NCBI GenBank assembly: GCA_902572005.1
Contig: CACGEC010000004.1
Coordinates: 1 to 56,398 of the forward strand
Direction: 5' to 3'
From: an uncultured Pelagibacteraceae bacterium
Lineage (GTDB): Bacteria; Pseudomonadota; Alphaproteobacteria; Pelagibacterales; Pelagibacteraceae
Length of the DNA stretch: 56,398 nt
A model generated the notes under the pieces. That model saw only the letters and a list, made by a program, of their open reading frames with translations. It was not told where the DNA came from and did no database searches. The number at the start of each line of letters is the position of its first letter. Positions within the stretch are counted from its first letter, which is position 1. Below, one piece after another: positions 21,710 to 32,114 of the stretch. A program made the translations under genes and the position numbers.

Positions 21710-22274
21710 GTTTCCTAAAATTTATTCTAAATAAAAGAAGAATAATTAAGATAATCAAAAAAATTAGAGGTTTAAAGAATATTGTTTTTGATAGCCAAAT
21801 AAAATGCAAAACTCCAAAAATTGATATTATATAAATCAATCGATGTAGTTTTTTCCAATTTTTTTTTAAAATTCTGACCATTTTATCTGATGAAGTTATT
21901 GCTAAAGGAATAAGTAATAACCAGGCTGAAAAACCTATAAAAATAAATTTTTTCTTTAAAACATCATCAATTAAAGGTTCAAAATCAAATCTATAATCAA
22001 GACCAACATAACTAAGCATATGAATTGAGGCATAAAAAAATGCAAACAAACCAAGCATCCTTCTAAATTTAATCCACTCCAAGGAATTGGTAATTTTCCT
22101 AAGAGGCGTCATTGAAAGAGTTAAAAGTACAAATATTAAAGTCCATTCTCCAAAATGATTTATAATCCTATCAACGGGCTCAGGACCTAATTCATTATAT
22201 ATTAATTGATAAACGATTATATAAATAGGCCAAAGTGATAAGAAAAAAACAGCAGACTTGAAATAATTCTTCAA
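21696..22274 (-). CDS. msrQ: MsrQ/YedZ heme membrane subunit
   Basis: Ferric-reductase-like TM protein; LSMTPLRKITNSLEWIKFRRMLGLFAFFYASIHMLSY; adjacent to msrP. Confidence 0.92.
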   Translation of the reverse strand: MKNYFKSAVFFLSLWPIYIIVYQLIYNELGPEPVDRIINHFGEWTLIFVLLTLSMTPLRKITNSLEWIKFRRMLGLFAFFYASIHMLSYVGLDYRFDFEPLIDDVLKKKFIFIGFSAWLLLIPLAITSSDKMVRILKKNWKKLHRLIYIISIFGVLHFIWLSKTIFFKPLIFLIILIILLLFRINFRKLNLS

Positions 22275-22279
22275 TTTAT

Positions 22280-23179
22280 TTAATAATTTTTTTTAAGGTC
22301 CATACCACTATAAAGATGAGCAACCTCATCTCCATAACCATTAAACATTAAAGTTTTTATTCTTGGAGCTAATATACTTTCTCCAATTACTCTTTCAGTT
22401 GCTTGAGACCATCTTGGATGATCAACTTCTGGATTTACATTTGAGTAAAAACCATATTCTCTTGGAGAAGCATTTTTCCAAGCAGTGTTAGGCATATTTT
22501 TTGTTAATTTAATTTTAACAATTGATTTTGCACTCTTGAAACCATACTTCCACGGTATAAATATTCTTAAAGGTGCGCCATTTTGATTTGGTAAAGGCTT
22601 ACCATATAAGCCTGTTACGACAGTGGTAAGTGGATGCATCGCTTCATCAATTCTTAAACCTTCGATGTATGGCCAATTTAAAACAGGATATCTTTGGCCA
22701 ACCATTTCCTCAGGATTATAAACTGTTTCAAACTCAACAAACTTTGCAGAAGGTTTAATCTCAACTTTGTTTAATAATTCACTTAATGAAAAACCTAACC
22801 ATGGAATTATCATAGACCAACCTTCAACACATCTAAGTTTTAAAATTCTTTCTTCAGATTTAATTGCTAAAATTTCATCAATAGGAAGTTCCAATGATTT
22901 TTCAACTTCACCTTCAATTTTTACACTCCAAGGTCTTGTAGTAAAATTTTTTGCTCTTCTATGAGGATCACTTTTACCAGTACCAAACTCATAGTAGTTA
23001 TTATATGTGGTTATATCTTCATAACTAGTTGGCTCATTTGAATTACTAGCTTTTGCATTAATTAATGGAACCGAACTTAAAGTAAGAGCACCTAGACCGT
23101 AGCTCATAGATTTAATAAAAGTTCTTCTTTTATTAAAAATTTTTTCTGGAGTAATTTCTGAATGCTTAAACCTTTTCAT
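22280..23179 (-). CDS. msrP: MsrP/YedY molybdoenzyme, Tat signal
   Basis: KRRTFIKSMSYG; RCVEGWSMIIPWLGFSLSELL; GKPLPNQNGAPLRIFIPWKYGFKSAKSIVKI. Confidence 0.95.
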   Translation of the reverse strand: MKRFKHSEITPEKIFNKRRTFIKSMSYGLGALTLSSVPLINAKASNSNEPTSYEDITTYNNYYEFGTGKSDPHRRAKNFTTRPWSVKIEGEVEKSLELPIDEILAIKSEERILKLRCVEGWSMIIPWLGFSLSELLNKVEIKPSAKFVEFETVYNPEEMVGQRYPVLNWPYIEGLRIDEAMHPLTTVVTGLYGKPLPNQNGAPLRIFIPWKYGFKSAKSIVKIKLTKNMPNTAWKNASPREYGFYSNVNPEVDHPRWSQATERVIGESILAPRIKTLMFNGYGDEVAHLYSGMDLKKNY

Positions 23180-23618
23180 TAGCTATAGGGTTTCCTTTTA
23201 ACCATTCGCTTTCTTCATTTTCATAATGTTCTTTTTTCCAAATTGGAGACCTTTTTTTTATTTCCTCAATTATGTATCTTGAAAGTACATATGCTTGATC
23301 ACGATGTTTGCAAGCAACTGCGATAATTATGCTAATCTCACCTAATTTTAAATGTCCTTTAGCATGTTCAATAAATACAGCTTTATCTCTAATATTTAAT
23401 TTTTGATCTGTTTCATTATAAATTTCCTCAAAACTTTTAATCACCATTTCGTCATGACTATCATAAGTAATTCCTGTTACTGTTTTATTATCGTTGATAT
23501 TTCTCACAGTACCTAAAAAATAAATTGATGCTCCAAACTTAGAGTCTTTAATAAACTTTTCAGCGCTTGAAGTAAGTATCTTTTCTTTTTTAGTGTCTAC
23601 TATTTTTGTATGAAGCAT
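23166..23618 (-). CDS. moaE: Molybdopterin synthase large subunit
   Basis: GASIYFLGTVRNIN; HAKGHLKLGEISIIIAVACKHRDQAY; IKKRSPIWKKEHY. Confidence 0.94.
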   Translation of the reverse strand: MLHTKIVDTKKEKILTSSAEKFIKDSKFGASIYFLGTVRNINDNKTVTGITYDSHDEMVIKSFEEIYNETDQKLNIRDKAVFIEHAKGHLKLGEISIIIAVACKHRDQAYVLSRYIIEEIKKRSPIWKKEHYENEESEWLKGNPIANEKV

Positions 23619-23887
23619 TAACCTCCTCCGATAGGGGGTATAATACCAATCTTTTGATCTTTTGTGATTTTATAATTGTCGCTAATTATTTCATTATTTT
23701 CGGAACAAAAAGCTGAAGACTTCACAACTTTGATGAAGTTTTCATTTCCACCAAAATTTTTATCTATATATTTAATTATTTCATTTCGTAAATCATCTAT
23801 CGAAGCTTTATCTCTAACCTCAATCTCTAAATGATCGTTATCGCTGAAATCTCTACTAGCTCCAAATAGCTCTAATTTAATTTTCAC
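23618..23887 (-). CDS. moaD: Molybdopterin synthase sulfur carrier subunit
   Basis: Ubiquitin-like small protein ending IGIIPPIGGG. Confidence 0.92.
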   Translation of the reverse strand: MKIKLELFGASRDFSDNDHLEIEVRDKASIDDLRNEIIKYIDKNFGGNENFIKVVKSSAFCSENNEIISDNYKITKDQKIGIIPPIGGG

Positions 23888-23896
23888 TGAATTTAA

Positions 23897-25282
23897 TTAA
23901 ATATCGTCTTTGATTGGGTTGATTGAAAGTAATTTTTCGTCATACCTAAATTTAGATCCCTTTTTTGAACTATAATGAAGCGAATTAATTACAGTAATTG
24001 TAGATGTTTCAGGAGCAATTAATATAGAAACTCCTCCATAACCACTCATTCCAAATACAACTTTATCTTCTATACCTTTATATTCCATATGAAAGTAGCC
24101 TCCATATGCCTTTGATGGATTGTAAGGAGGGTCTCTAAATTCTGATGTAGTTTTTTTCTTTATTCTTCTTTCATGGAGATCCTTAAAGTATTTACCAACA
24201 CACGTATCATTCTGGTAATCATCCATGATACTTTTTGCAATTCTTAAATAATCGTATCTATCTGCATAAAACATAGAATTCGCTCTTCCTTCATCAGGCA
24301 TATCTCTGTGTTTAAAAAAGATAACACTATTTTTAATTTTTATATGCTTTTGAAAAACGTTCACTAAAAAATTCTCAAATTCAGCGCCTGTTTTATATTT
24401 AATATAATTAAAAACTACATTTGGTAATAACCCATGATAATTGTATTTAGGCTTAGATCCTTTTTTTTCTTTCATCATGACCATATAATAAGCTAGATTT
24501 TCATCATCATTACTTTCACCATTCCACATCGCAACATCAGTAACAATTTTGTGATCTCCTGTATTCATATTTAAAAGATCTATTAGTTTTTGATCGTGAT
24601 AAAGAGTGCTCTGTATCATAGGCCAATCGTTTAATTTTGTATCAATGCTGTCAATATAACCTCCACAGATTGCATGACCTGCAAGCAATCCGATCATACT
24701 TTTGCCGACTGAGTTAGAGCGAAATTTTGTAGAATTGTCTATGAATTCTCCCAATCTTTCTTTGGGTGACATCTCATCTATTACAATTTTATCTCCTTCA
24801 AAACGTAAGTAGCTAAGTATTGCCGATTCTTTTAATTCCGCTTTAACAGTATCATCTACTCTCAAATCTTTTTTAAATTCAAAAGGATTTTTTGAAGGCT
24901 CTATATCATATGTATGAAATTGACCTGTATAAGGATGATTAATAGTTTTCCATAAATAATAAATTAATGTATCCCTATTAGGATTTGCATTGGGACGAAC
25001 TTGCCATCTATCTTTATAAAATTTTATTTTTAAATTATTTGATCCTTCAAATTCGTTACATTTGTTTAAATACCAAACATTACTTCCTTTTGCTTCATCT
25101 TTGCAGATTTTTCTAGGTTCAAAGTTTAAGTATTGTTTATGACCATTATCTCTCAACCACAAATTAAATTCATCTTCCTTATTTTTGAAATTTGTATTGT
25201 CCTCAAATCCTGATGCAATATCAGCTTTAGCCACACTAGTATTAAAAACAAATAGTAATAAAATTATTATAATTTTTTTCAT
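23897..25282 (-). CDS. Serine hydrolase, beta-lactamase-like, with signal peptide
   Basis: N-terminal signal MKKIIIILLLFVFNTSVAKA; SVGKSMIGLLAGHAI (SxxK); YNYHGLLPNVVFNYI. Confidence 0.8.
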   Translation of the reverse strand: MKKIIIILLLFVFNTSVAKADIASGFEDNTNFKNKEDEFNLWLRDNGHKQYLNFEPRKICKDEAKGSNVWYLNKCNEFEGSNNLKIKFYKDRWQVRPNANPNRDTLIYYLWKTINHPYTGQFHTYDIEPSKNPFEFKKDLRVDDTVKAELKESAILSYLRFEGDKIVIDEMSPKERLGEFIDNSTKFRSNSVGKSMIGLLAGHAICGGYIDSIDTKLNDWPMIQSTLYHDQKLIDLLNMNTGDHKIVTDVAMWNGESNDDENLAYYMVMMKEKKGSKPKYNYHGLLPNVVFNYIKYKTGAEFENFLVNVFQKHIKIKNSVIFFKHRDMPDEGRANSMFYADRYDYLRIAKSIMDDYQNDTCVGKYFKDLHERRIKKKTTSEFRDPPYNPSKAYGGYFHMEYKGIEDKVVFGMSGYGGVSILIAPETSTITVINSLHYSSKKGSKFRYDEKLLSINPIKDDI

Positions 25283-25749
25283 TTTTTTAGTTTAGATGAA
25301 AACTTTAAATTTTCATCTTTAAATTGCGATTTATTCTTATTTATAAAGTTGTCCATTATCTTTACTTTTTCTTCTTCAAATTCTGCAACCTTTCTTTCAT
25401 TAAGGTCTACATATAAAGCTAGAATTTCAATTGTTGAGGCTAGGAATTTTTTTTCTTTGTGGATCATTTCCATCTTATATTGAAGTCTTTTTTTATCATG
25501 ATCGAAATAAACACAATTTATATCCACTTCATCGTTTAGTTGAAGTTCTTGATTGTAAGTTATGTGAGACTCTACAATCATTGTACTTTTTTTAGTTGTT
25601 TTTGCTGAGTGTTCACCCATCTTAAAAATATTATTTAATGTATCAGCACCATATTTATCAAACATTAATAGATAATATGAAACGTTCATGTGATCGTTAT
25701 AATCAATCCAATCTTTAATTACTTTTTGAGAACTTAAGTAAACTGACAT
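25279..25749 (-). CDS. Acyl-CoA thioesterase (hotdog fold)
   Basis: VIKDWIDYNDHMNVSYYLLMFD (DYNDHMN motif). Confidence 0.82.
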   Translation of the reverse strand: MSVYLSSQKVIKDWIDYNDHMNVSYYLLMFDKYGADTLNNIFKMGEHSAKTTKKSTMIVESHITYNQELQLNDEVDINCVYFDHDKKRLQYKMEMIHKEKKFLASTIEILALYVDLNERKVAEFEEEKVKIMDNFINKNKSQFKDENLKFSSKLKK

Positions 25750-25756
25750 GAAAAAA

Positions 25757-26302
25757 TTAAAAAATATTTTTTAAAAACTCTGGTAATCCATCTGGATTGG
25801 TCCATAAACCACTTTTACCACCTTCTTTAATCAATAATTTTACATTATCAATTTTAAGATGTGGATTTACTATTTTACTTAAATCATAAATTGTTATTAA
25901 TGCAGCGTTTACACCCATAATAGCTTCCATTTCAACACCAGTTTTTGCAACTGCTGACACAACACAAAAAACCTCAAGTGAATTATCTACTTCGTTCATA
26001 ATGATCTTAGTCGCAGTATGATCAATCGGAAGTGGATGACATAAAGGAATTAGTTCACTTGTTTTTTTAACTCCTAAAACTGCTGATACTTCTGCTAAAG
26101 TAATAGGATCGCCTTTTGGCATTTTTTTATTTTTGATTAAATCGAAGACTTCTTTACCAACATAAATTTTTCCTGAAGCCAATGCTCTTCTAAATGTTTC
26201 GTTTTTAGATGAAACATCAACCATATTAAAAGAATTTTTTTTGAATATTTCTTTAGCCCAGTCTTTTAAATCATTTTGATTAATTACTTTTAGATTTTTC
26301 AT
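25757..26302 (-). CDS. moaC: Cyclic pyranopterin monophosphate synthase
   Basis: KTSELIPLCHPLPIDH; TGVEMEAIMGVNAALITIYD. Confidence 0.95.
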   Translation of the reverse strand: MKNLKVINQNDLKDWAKEIFKKNSFNMVDVSSKNETFRRALASGKIYVGKEVFDLIKNKKMPKGDPITLAEVSAVLGVKKTSELIPLCHPLPIDHTATKIIMNEVDNSLEVFCVVSAVAKTGVEMEAIMGVNAALITIYDLSKIVNPHLKIDNVKLLIKEGGKSGLWTNPDGLPEFLKNIF

Positions 26303-27295
26303 TTAACCACCAGTTTTAGATAAATTCTTTGTTAGCCCTGTCTCTCCAAGCTCAAGATAATGTGATTCCTTTTTAAATTTCATTTGGCCTAATATAAGAT
26401 CTTTTAACTCTTCAGTCTGATTATCTTTTTGAAGCAGATGTCTTATACTTATTCCTGTATTTCCAAACAAACAAAGTCTTAAATCTCCCTTTGATGTAAT
26501 TCTTAAACGGTTACATGACTTACAAAAATCTTTAGAGTAGGGAGCAATAATTCCAAATTTTCCTTTGTAATCTGGATTTATATAATTTAGCGATGGGCCA
26601 GCATCTAAGCCTTGTGTTTGATATATCCAATTATTATCATTTAGATAACTTTTAAAAATTTTAGATGAAATATGGTACTTGTTAAAGTAATCAAGATTAT
26701 CACCTGTCTGCATTAATTCGATATATCTAAAATTGACTTTGTTTTTTTTTATGAAATCTGACCACGCATTAAAGTCTTTAGTAAACGCATTAACTCCATT
26801 TAGAAGAACAGCATTTATTTTTATATTATCAAAACCCAAATCTTGTAAAACTTGAATTCCTTTAAGAATTTCTGGCAATCTGTCATGTTTAGTAATATTT
26901 TTAAACGTTTCTCTATCTAAACTATCAATGCTGATGTTAATACCATCTAAGCCACTATCTACTAATAACTTTGCCTTTTGATCTAAATGATATCCGTTAG
27001 TAGTAATAACAACTTTTTTTATACTGGTTTCATTTTTTAAGATTTTTACAATTTCAAAAAAATCTTTTCTGACAGTTGGTTCTCCACCAGTTAATCTAAT
27101 TTTTTGAACTCCTAACTCTGAAAAGCCTTTAGCAAGTCTTCTTATTTCATCAATATGTAAAAATTTTCTATTATCACTCTTATCCGCCATGTAACCATTG
27201 GGTAAACAATAGCCACATTTAAAATTACAAACTTCGGTTATGGACATTCTTATGTATGGAAATTTTCTGCCAAAACCATCTTGTAAGTGTTGCAT
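26303..27295 (-). CDS. moaA: GTP 3',8-cyclase
   Basis: Radical SAM CNFKCGYC; RLTGGEPTVR; C-terminal CKSCNRLRITSKGDLRLCLF. Confidence 0.95.
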   Translation of the reverse strand: MQHLQDGFGRKFPYIRMSITEVCNFKCGYCLPNGYMADKSDNRKFLHIDEIRRLAKGFSELGVQKIRLTGGEPTVRKDFFEIVKILKNETSIKKVVITTNGYHLDQKAKLLVDSGLDGINISIDSLDRETFKNITKHDRLPEILKGIQVLQDLGFDNIKINAVLLNGVNAFTKDFNAWSDFIKKNKVNFRYIELMQTGDNLDYFNKYHISSKIFKSYLNDNNWIYQTQGLDAGPSLNYINPDYKGKFGIIAPYSKDFCKSCNRLRITSKGDLRLCLFGNTGISIRHLLQKDNQTEELKDLILGQMKFKKESHYLELGETGLTKNLSKTGG

Positions 27296-27438
27296 AGAAT
27301 AAACTTATACTAGAACTGTTGATTAATAAACTTGGAAAATAAATAAAAATTTAACCACAACTTCAAATTGTAAATTAATTTTGTTCTTTTTCATCAATTT
27401 TTTTTTTGATAAAATAATGTCCTAATGGAGGTACGATT

Positions 27439-28656
27439 ATGAGCAAAAATAAAACTAAACTTAACTTAAACAGAAGAAATTTTTTAACAGGAACAGCTAC
27501 ACTTGCAGGAATTGCTGCAACAGCTTCAGTTGTGCCTATATCAATAGCAAATGCTAATCACTCAGAGGGAAAAAAGGGTTTACCAAATTTTATAAATTGG
27601 AAAAATAGAGATGCTCTAATTGTACACTCAGATAAAGGGATTGAAACCCATAGAAGTGCAATTGGTGAAAGTTTAATTACTCCAAATAGCAACATTTATA
27701 TCAGAAACAACATGCCAACAATGACTGATAAGCAAATTGGAGATAGAAAAAAATGGAAAGTGTCTATTGAAGGTGTAAAAAATCCAAAGACATTTACATT
27801 GGCTGAACTTCAAAAATTAGGTCATGCAACCATGGCAACCATTTTACAGTGTTCAGGTAACGGAAGAGGATTTTTCAAACATAAACCTCGAGGTTCTCAG
27901 TGGAAAACAGGTGCAGCAGCATGTGTTTTTTGGACTGGTGTACCTATGAAAACTGTAGTTGATGCTTGTGGAGGTATCAGTGGAGATGCAGTTTTTATGA
28001 CATCTGCTGGTGTTGATCATGAACCGACTGGATTAGATCCAAAGAAAGCTATGATTGAAAGATCAGTGCCTAAAAAAGTTTACAAAGATGCTATGCTCGC
28101 ATGGGAAATGAATGGTGTTCCATTACCAAATGCTCATGGTGGACCATTAAGAATGGTAACCCCAGGATACTTTGGAATAAATAACGTCAAACATCTTGGA
28201 AAAGTAGCATTCACATCAAGCGAGTCATCTGTGAAGTATATGAAGAAAAGTTACAGAATTTCTCCAATTGGAAAAAAAGGATCGCAATATCCATCTTGTT
28301 GGGAAATGCCAGTTAAATCATGGATTACAAGACCAACTGATGAAACTGGAAAAGTGAAAGCAGGTAAAGTCCAAATAGTTGGAGTAGCTATGGGAGGCAC
28401 TAAAAAAGTAAGAAGTGTTAAAGTGTCCGTCGATGGTGGTAGTAGCTGGAAAAGAGCAAAATTTATAGGTCCAGACCTTGGAAAATATGCTTGGAGACAG
28501 TTTGTTTTAGAAACAACTTTAAGTGCTGGTACTTATAATATTGCTAGTTTAGCTTCTAATGGTTCTGACAGACAGCCAGAATTACGAATGGAAAACAGAA
28601 GAGGCTATGCTCACAACGGTTGGAAAGACCACAGCGTAAACATTACTGTAGTATAG
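27439..28656 (+). CDS. Sulfite oxidase/dehydrogenase-type molybdoenzyme (SorA/SoxC-like), Tat signal
   Basis: RRNFLTGTATLAG; LQCSGNGRGFF; Mo-co dimerisation domain at C-terminus. Confidence 0.9.
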   Translation: MSKNKTKLNLNRRNFLTGTATLAGIAATASVVPISIANANHSEGKKGLPNFINWKNRDALIVHSDKGIETHRSAIGESLITPNSNIYIRNNMPTMTDKQIGDRKKWKVSIEGVKNPKTFTLAELQKLGHATMATILQCSGNGRGFFKHKPRGSQWKTGAAACVFWTGVPMKTVVDACGGISGDAVFMTSAGVDHEPTGLDPKKAMIERSVPKKVYKDAMLAWEMNGVPLPNAHGGPLRMVTPGYFGINNVKHLGKVAFTSSESSVKYMKKSYRISPIGKKGSQYPSCWEMPVKSWITRPTDETGKVKAGKVQIVGVAMGGTKKVRSVKVSVDGGSSWKRAKFIGPDLGKYAWRQFVLETTLSAGTYNIASLASNGSDRQPELRMENRRGYAHNGWKDHSVNITVV

Positions 28657-28682
28657 TAGCTTAAAAAGCTTAAAATAAGTTA

Positions 28683-29012
28683 ATGAGGATTTTAAGATTT
28701 TTGTTAATTTCATTTCTTTGTATTATATTTAAAGCTCAAACATTGTTTGCCGACGAGGCCAAGATGTCTAAGGGCTTAGAAATTTTCAATGAAACTGCTG
28801 GATGTGCTGCATGTCATGTCTTAAAGGCGGCAGGCTCTGAGGGCAATATAGGTCCGAACCTGGATACTGTTGAGGGTTTAAATTATGATACTGTTATGGA
28901 TATTGTAACTCACGGTCTAGGAGTAATGCCTGCTTTTGGTGAAGATGAAATTTTAACTAAAGAAGAAATAGATATTGTATCTTTTTACGTTTCTAATTCG
29001 GTAAGTAAATAA
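28683..29012 (+). CDS. c-type cytochrome, SorB-like partner
   Basis: Signal peptide, CAACH heme motif, VMPAFGEDEILTKEEI. Confidence 0.88.
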   Translation: MRILRFLLISFLCIIFKAQTLFADEAKMSKGLEIFNETAGCAACHVLKAAGSEGNIGPNLDTVEGLNYDTVMDIVTHGLGVMPAFGEDEILTKEEIDIVSFYVSNSVSK

Positions 29013-29031
29013 TATTTAGGTGAAGTTTTTA

Positions 29032-29062
29032 TTAACTTCCAGCTGTCTCACCTGGAAGTTAA
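29032..29062. terminator. Stem-loop between convergent genes
   Basis: TTAACTTCCAG (29032-29042) / CTGGAAGTTAA (29052-29062), 11-bp stem. Confidence 0.65.
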
Positions 29063-29069
29063 AATTTAT

Positions 29070-29387
29070 TTATTGCCCTGGTGCTTTGTAACCAATTTTA
29101 CTAGCTTTAGTTGTTGCTTTAGTAAAATCTATAGCCTCTAATATAGTTAAGTTTTTTACCGCACCTGACGACTCCACAACTAATTTAATTGCTGCAAAAT
29201 CTTCAAAACTTGGCACATCAGTAACAACTATAAAGTCATAAGAACCTCTAACTATGTCCATGCTGTGCATCGTGCCACCCATAGCTTTAGTAAGTTGTTC
29301 TACAACTGCTTTTCTATCACTTGTAGGATCTTTCAAAAATCCTTGAAAAGCTTTTTCAGTATAATTTCCCATTATATAAGCTTTCAT
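29070..29387 (-). CDS. GYD domain protein
   Basis: MGNYTEKAFQGFLKDPTSDRKAVVEQLTKAMGG; GSYDFIVVTDVP. Confidence 0.85.
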   Translation of the reverse strand: MKAYIMGNYTEKAFQGFLKDPTSDRKAVVEQLTKAMGGTMHSMDIVRGSYDFIVVTDVPSFEDFAAIKLVVESSGAVKNLTILEAIDFTKATTKASKIGYKAPGQ

Positions 29388-29490
29388 GTTAATCTCCTTT
29401 CTATTAAGTTAATGCTACCATTGAACTAGAAAAATTTAGTGTGTAAAAATAACATAGTAGACACAACTTATGGGAATGCTAGATTAAGAA

Positions 29491-30933
29491 ATGTACGAAA
29501 AATTTGGTCAATTTATTGATGGAAAATGGTCACCATCATCAACTGGTGAAACATATGAAGTTATCAATCCTGCAACCGAAGAAGTTCTTGGTAAGGCTTC
29601 GAAAGCTTCCCCAGAAGATGTAGAAAGAGCATTAAAATCAGCTGAAAAAGGATTACAAGTTTGGAAAAAAACTGCACCTTGGCAAAGATCAAATATAATT
29701 CGAAAAGTTGCAGATAAGATTAGAGAAAAGTCAAATGTGCTTGCTAAATGGATGACACTTGAAGTAGGCAAACCTTTAGCTGAGGCAAAAGGTGAGATTT
29801 CAGGAGCTGCAGATATTTTTGAGTGGAACGCTGAGGAAACAAAAAGAATTTATGGTCAAACAGTTGAAAGTAGATTTGAAGATACTAGAGTTCATGTTTA
29901 TTATCAGCCAGTTGGTGTTGTTGCTGCATTATCTCCATGGAATTTTCCAGCAGTACTATCCGCAAGAAAAATTTCAACAGCGATGGCTGCTGGGTGTTCA
30001 GTTATAATTAAACCAGATGTTATTACACCAGGTGTTGTAATGGAAATGGTAGATATTTGTAGAGAATGTGGAGTTCCAGCAGGAGTAGTTAATCTTTTAT
30101 CTGGTGATCCACCTAGTATTGCTCAACAATTAATTGCTTCTGATATTGTTAAAAAAATTTCAATTACAGGATCAAGTCGAGTTGGAAAATTAATTTTAAA
30201 ACAAGCAGCAGATAAAGTTCAAAGAGTAACAATGGAACTTTCTGGTCATTCACCTTTCATTGTATTTGAAGATGCAGATGTAAAAAAAGCAGCTGATATG
30301 GCAATCTCAGCAAAGTTTAGAAATAATGGCCAAGTTTGTATTTCACCAAATAGATTTTATATTCATGACAGTAAAAAGGATGAGTTTGTAAATTTATTTG
30401 TTGAAAAAACTAAAAAATTAAAAATTGGCAATGGAATGGATGCTGATACCCAATTAGGTCCACTAACAACAGAAAAAAGATTAAATGAAATTGAAGAATT
30501 AGTTGAAAAAACAAAACAAGAGGGAGCAAAAGTTTTATTAGGAGGTAAAAGACCCGCAGGTTTCAATAAAGGTTTTTTTTATGAACCAACAATATTTGAT
30601 AACGTCAAAGATGATTTTACTATAATGAAACAAGAGCCTTTTGGACCTTTAGTGCCGATGCTCTCATTTAAATCTTTTGATGAAGTTATACAAAGAGCAA
30701 ATAATCATGAACTCGGTTTATGCAGTTATGTTTGTACAAATTCTATGGAAACAGCTCACTTAGCCTCAGAACAATTAGAAACAGGGTCAGTAGCGGTAAA
30801 TACAGGTGTCGTAGCAATCGCCGAAGCTCCTTTTGGTGGAATTAAACAAAGTGGATACGGTAGAGAAGGTGGTTCTATGGCTATAAAGGATTATTTGAAT
30901 GTGAAATATACTCACATGGGTATTAAAGGTTAA
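29491..30933 (+). CDS. NAD(P)-dependent aldehyde dehydrogenase (succinate-semialdehyde/lactaldehyde type)
   Basis: VTMELSGHSPFIVFEDADV; NNGQVCISPNRFY; EAPFGGIKQSGYGREGG. Confidence 0.92.
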   Translation: MYEKFGQFIDGKWSPSSTGETYEVINPATEEVLGKASKASPEDVERALKSAEKGLQVWKKTAPWQRSNIIRKVADKIREKSNVLAKWMTLEVGKPLAEAKGEISGAADIFEWNAEETKRIYGQTVESRFEDTRVHVYYQPVGVVAALSPWNFPAVLSARKISTAMAAGCSVIIKPDVITPGVVMEMVDICRECGVPAGVVNLLSGDPPSIAQQLIASDIVKKISITGSSRVGKLILKQAADKVQRVTMELSGHSPFIVFEDADVKKAADMAISAKFRNNGQVCISPNRFYIHDSKKDEFVNLFVEKTKKLKIGNGMDADTQLGPLTTEKRLNEIEELVEKTKQEGAKVLLGGKRPAGFNKGFFYEPTIFDNVKDDFTIMKQEPFGPLVPMLSFKSFDEVIQRANNHELGLCSYVCTNSMETAHLASEQLETGSVAVNTGVVAIAEAPFGGIKQSGYGREGGSMAIKDYLNVKYTHMGIKG

Positions 30934-30937
30934 TTAA

Positions 30938-32114
30938 CTATCCCACAATTTTAAAATCAGATTTATATTTCTCATTAATAGAAATCCCTAGTCCTGGAGT
31001 ATTATCATCTAAATTAATAAAACCATTTTTTGGCTCAGGTTCCCCTTTAAATAAATAATAAAACAACTCATTTCCTATCTCAACTTGGTGTACAGGAAAA
31101 AATTCTGAAAAGGGGCAATTGTTATGAGCCATTGTTAAATGATAGTTGTGCATTTGACCAGCATGAGGGATTACAGGTACACCATATTTTTCTGCTAGCG
31201 AATTTATTTTGTGACCAGGAGTAATACCTCCAACTCGATTTGCATCATATTGAATAAAACTAACTGCTTTAAGCTCTAATAGATGTTTAAATCCTAAATA
31301 ACTGAATTCGTGTTCGCCCCCCCGCAATAGGAATATCGCCCAAAGCATTTAATTCTGCATATCCTGGAATATCATCAGGTATCACCGGTTCCTCAAGCCA
31401 TTTGGGTTTAAATTTTATCAACTCAGGTATTATCTTTTTTGAATATTCTAGATCCCATCCCATGTAAGCTTCAAGCATAAGATCAGTTTCATATCCAACC
31501 ACTTCTCTAACAGCATTTACTAATTCAATATTTTTTTTTATTCCTGCAGCACCATCCTTGGGTCCCCAACCAAATCGCATTTTGAACATCTTAAAACCCT
31601 CATTCAAATATTTTTCAGCTTCTATTTGTAGATCTTTAATCGGTTGGCTATATAGTTTTGAAGCGTATACTGGAATTTTATCTTTTGTCCTTCCTCCAAG
31701 TAGTTCGAACACTGGTTTATTTTTTAATTTACCCATTAAATCCCAAATTCCTAGATCGATTGCTGAAATTCCAATCATGCCAATCCCTTTTCTTCCCCAG
31801 GCCATTGTGCTTCTATACATTTTGTCCCACAAATAATCGTAATCGAATGGATCTTCTCCAATTACTAAATTCTTTAAATAACAATCTATTGCTTTTTTTG
31901 TTACCTCTGGTGCTAGTGCAGCGTTACCTAAACCTATAGTTCCATCATCTGCTATAACCTCACAAACCATCCATTGATGAAATCTAAATGATTTCATTTT
32001 ATCTCCTGACTCTCTGAGAGCATCAGTTGGATTTGTGCAAAAGTTTTGAGCAGGGGGAACTATTTCTCCTGTCCATTTATAGATGGACGTTTTAATATCT
32101 TTAATTTTTGTCAT
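30938..32114 (-). pseudogene. Enolase-superfamily sugar-acid dehydratase (L-rhamnonate dehydratase-like), frameshifted
   Basis: Two overlapping ORFs (31287..32114 and 30938..31348) join at a G7 run (31317-31323, minus strand). Removing one G restores [21 protein letters not shown]-terminal [27 protein letters not shown]. Confidence 0.87.

Noticed and set aside
31558-31939. Plus-strand ORFs opposite the frameshifted dehydratase
   Set aside because: Antisense frames; the minus-strand protein clearly matches the enolase superfamily.
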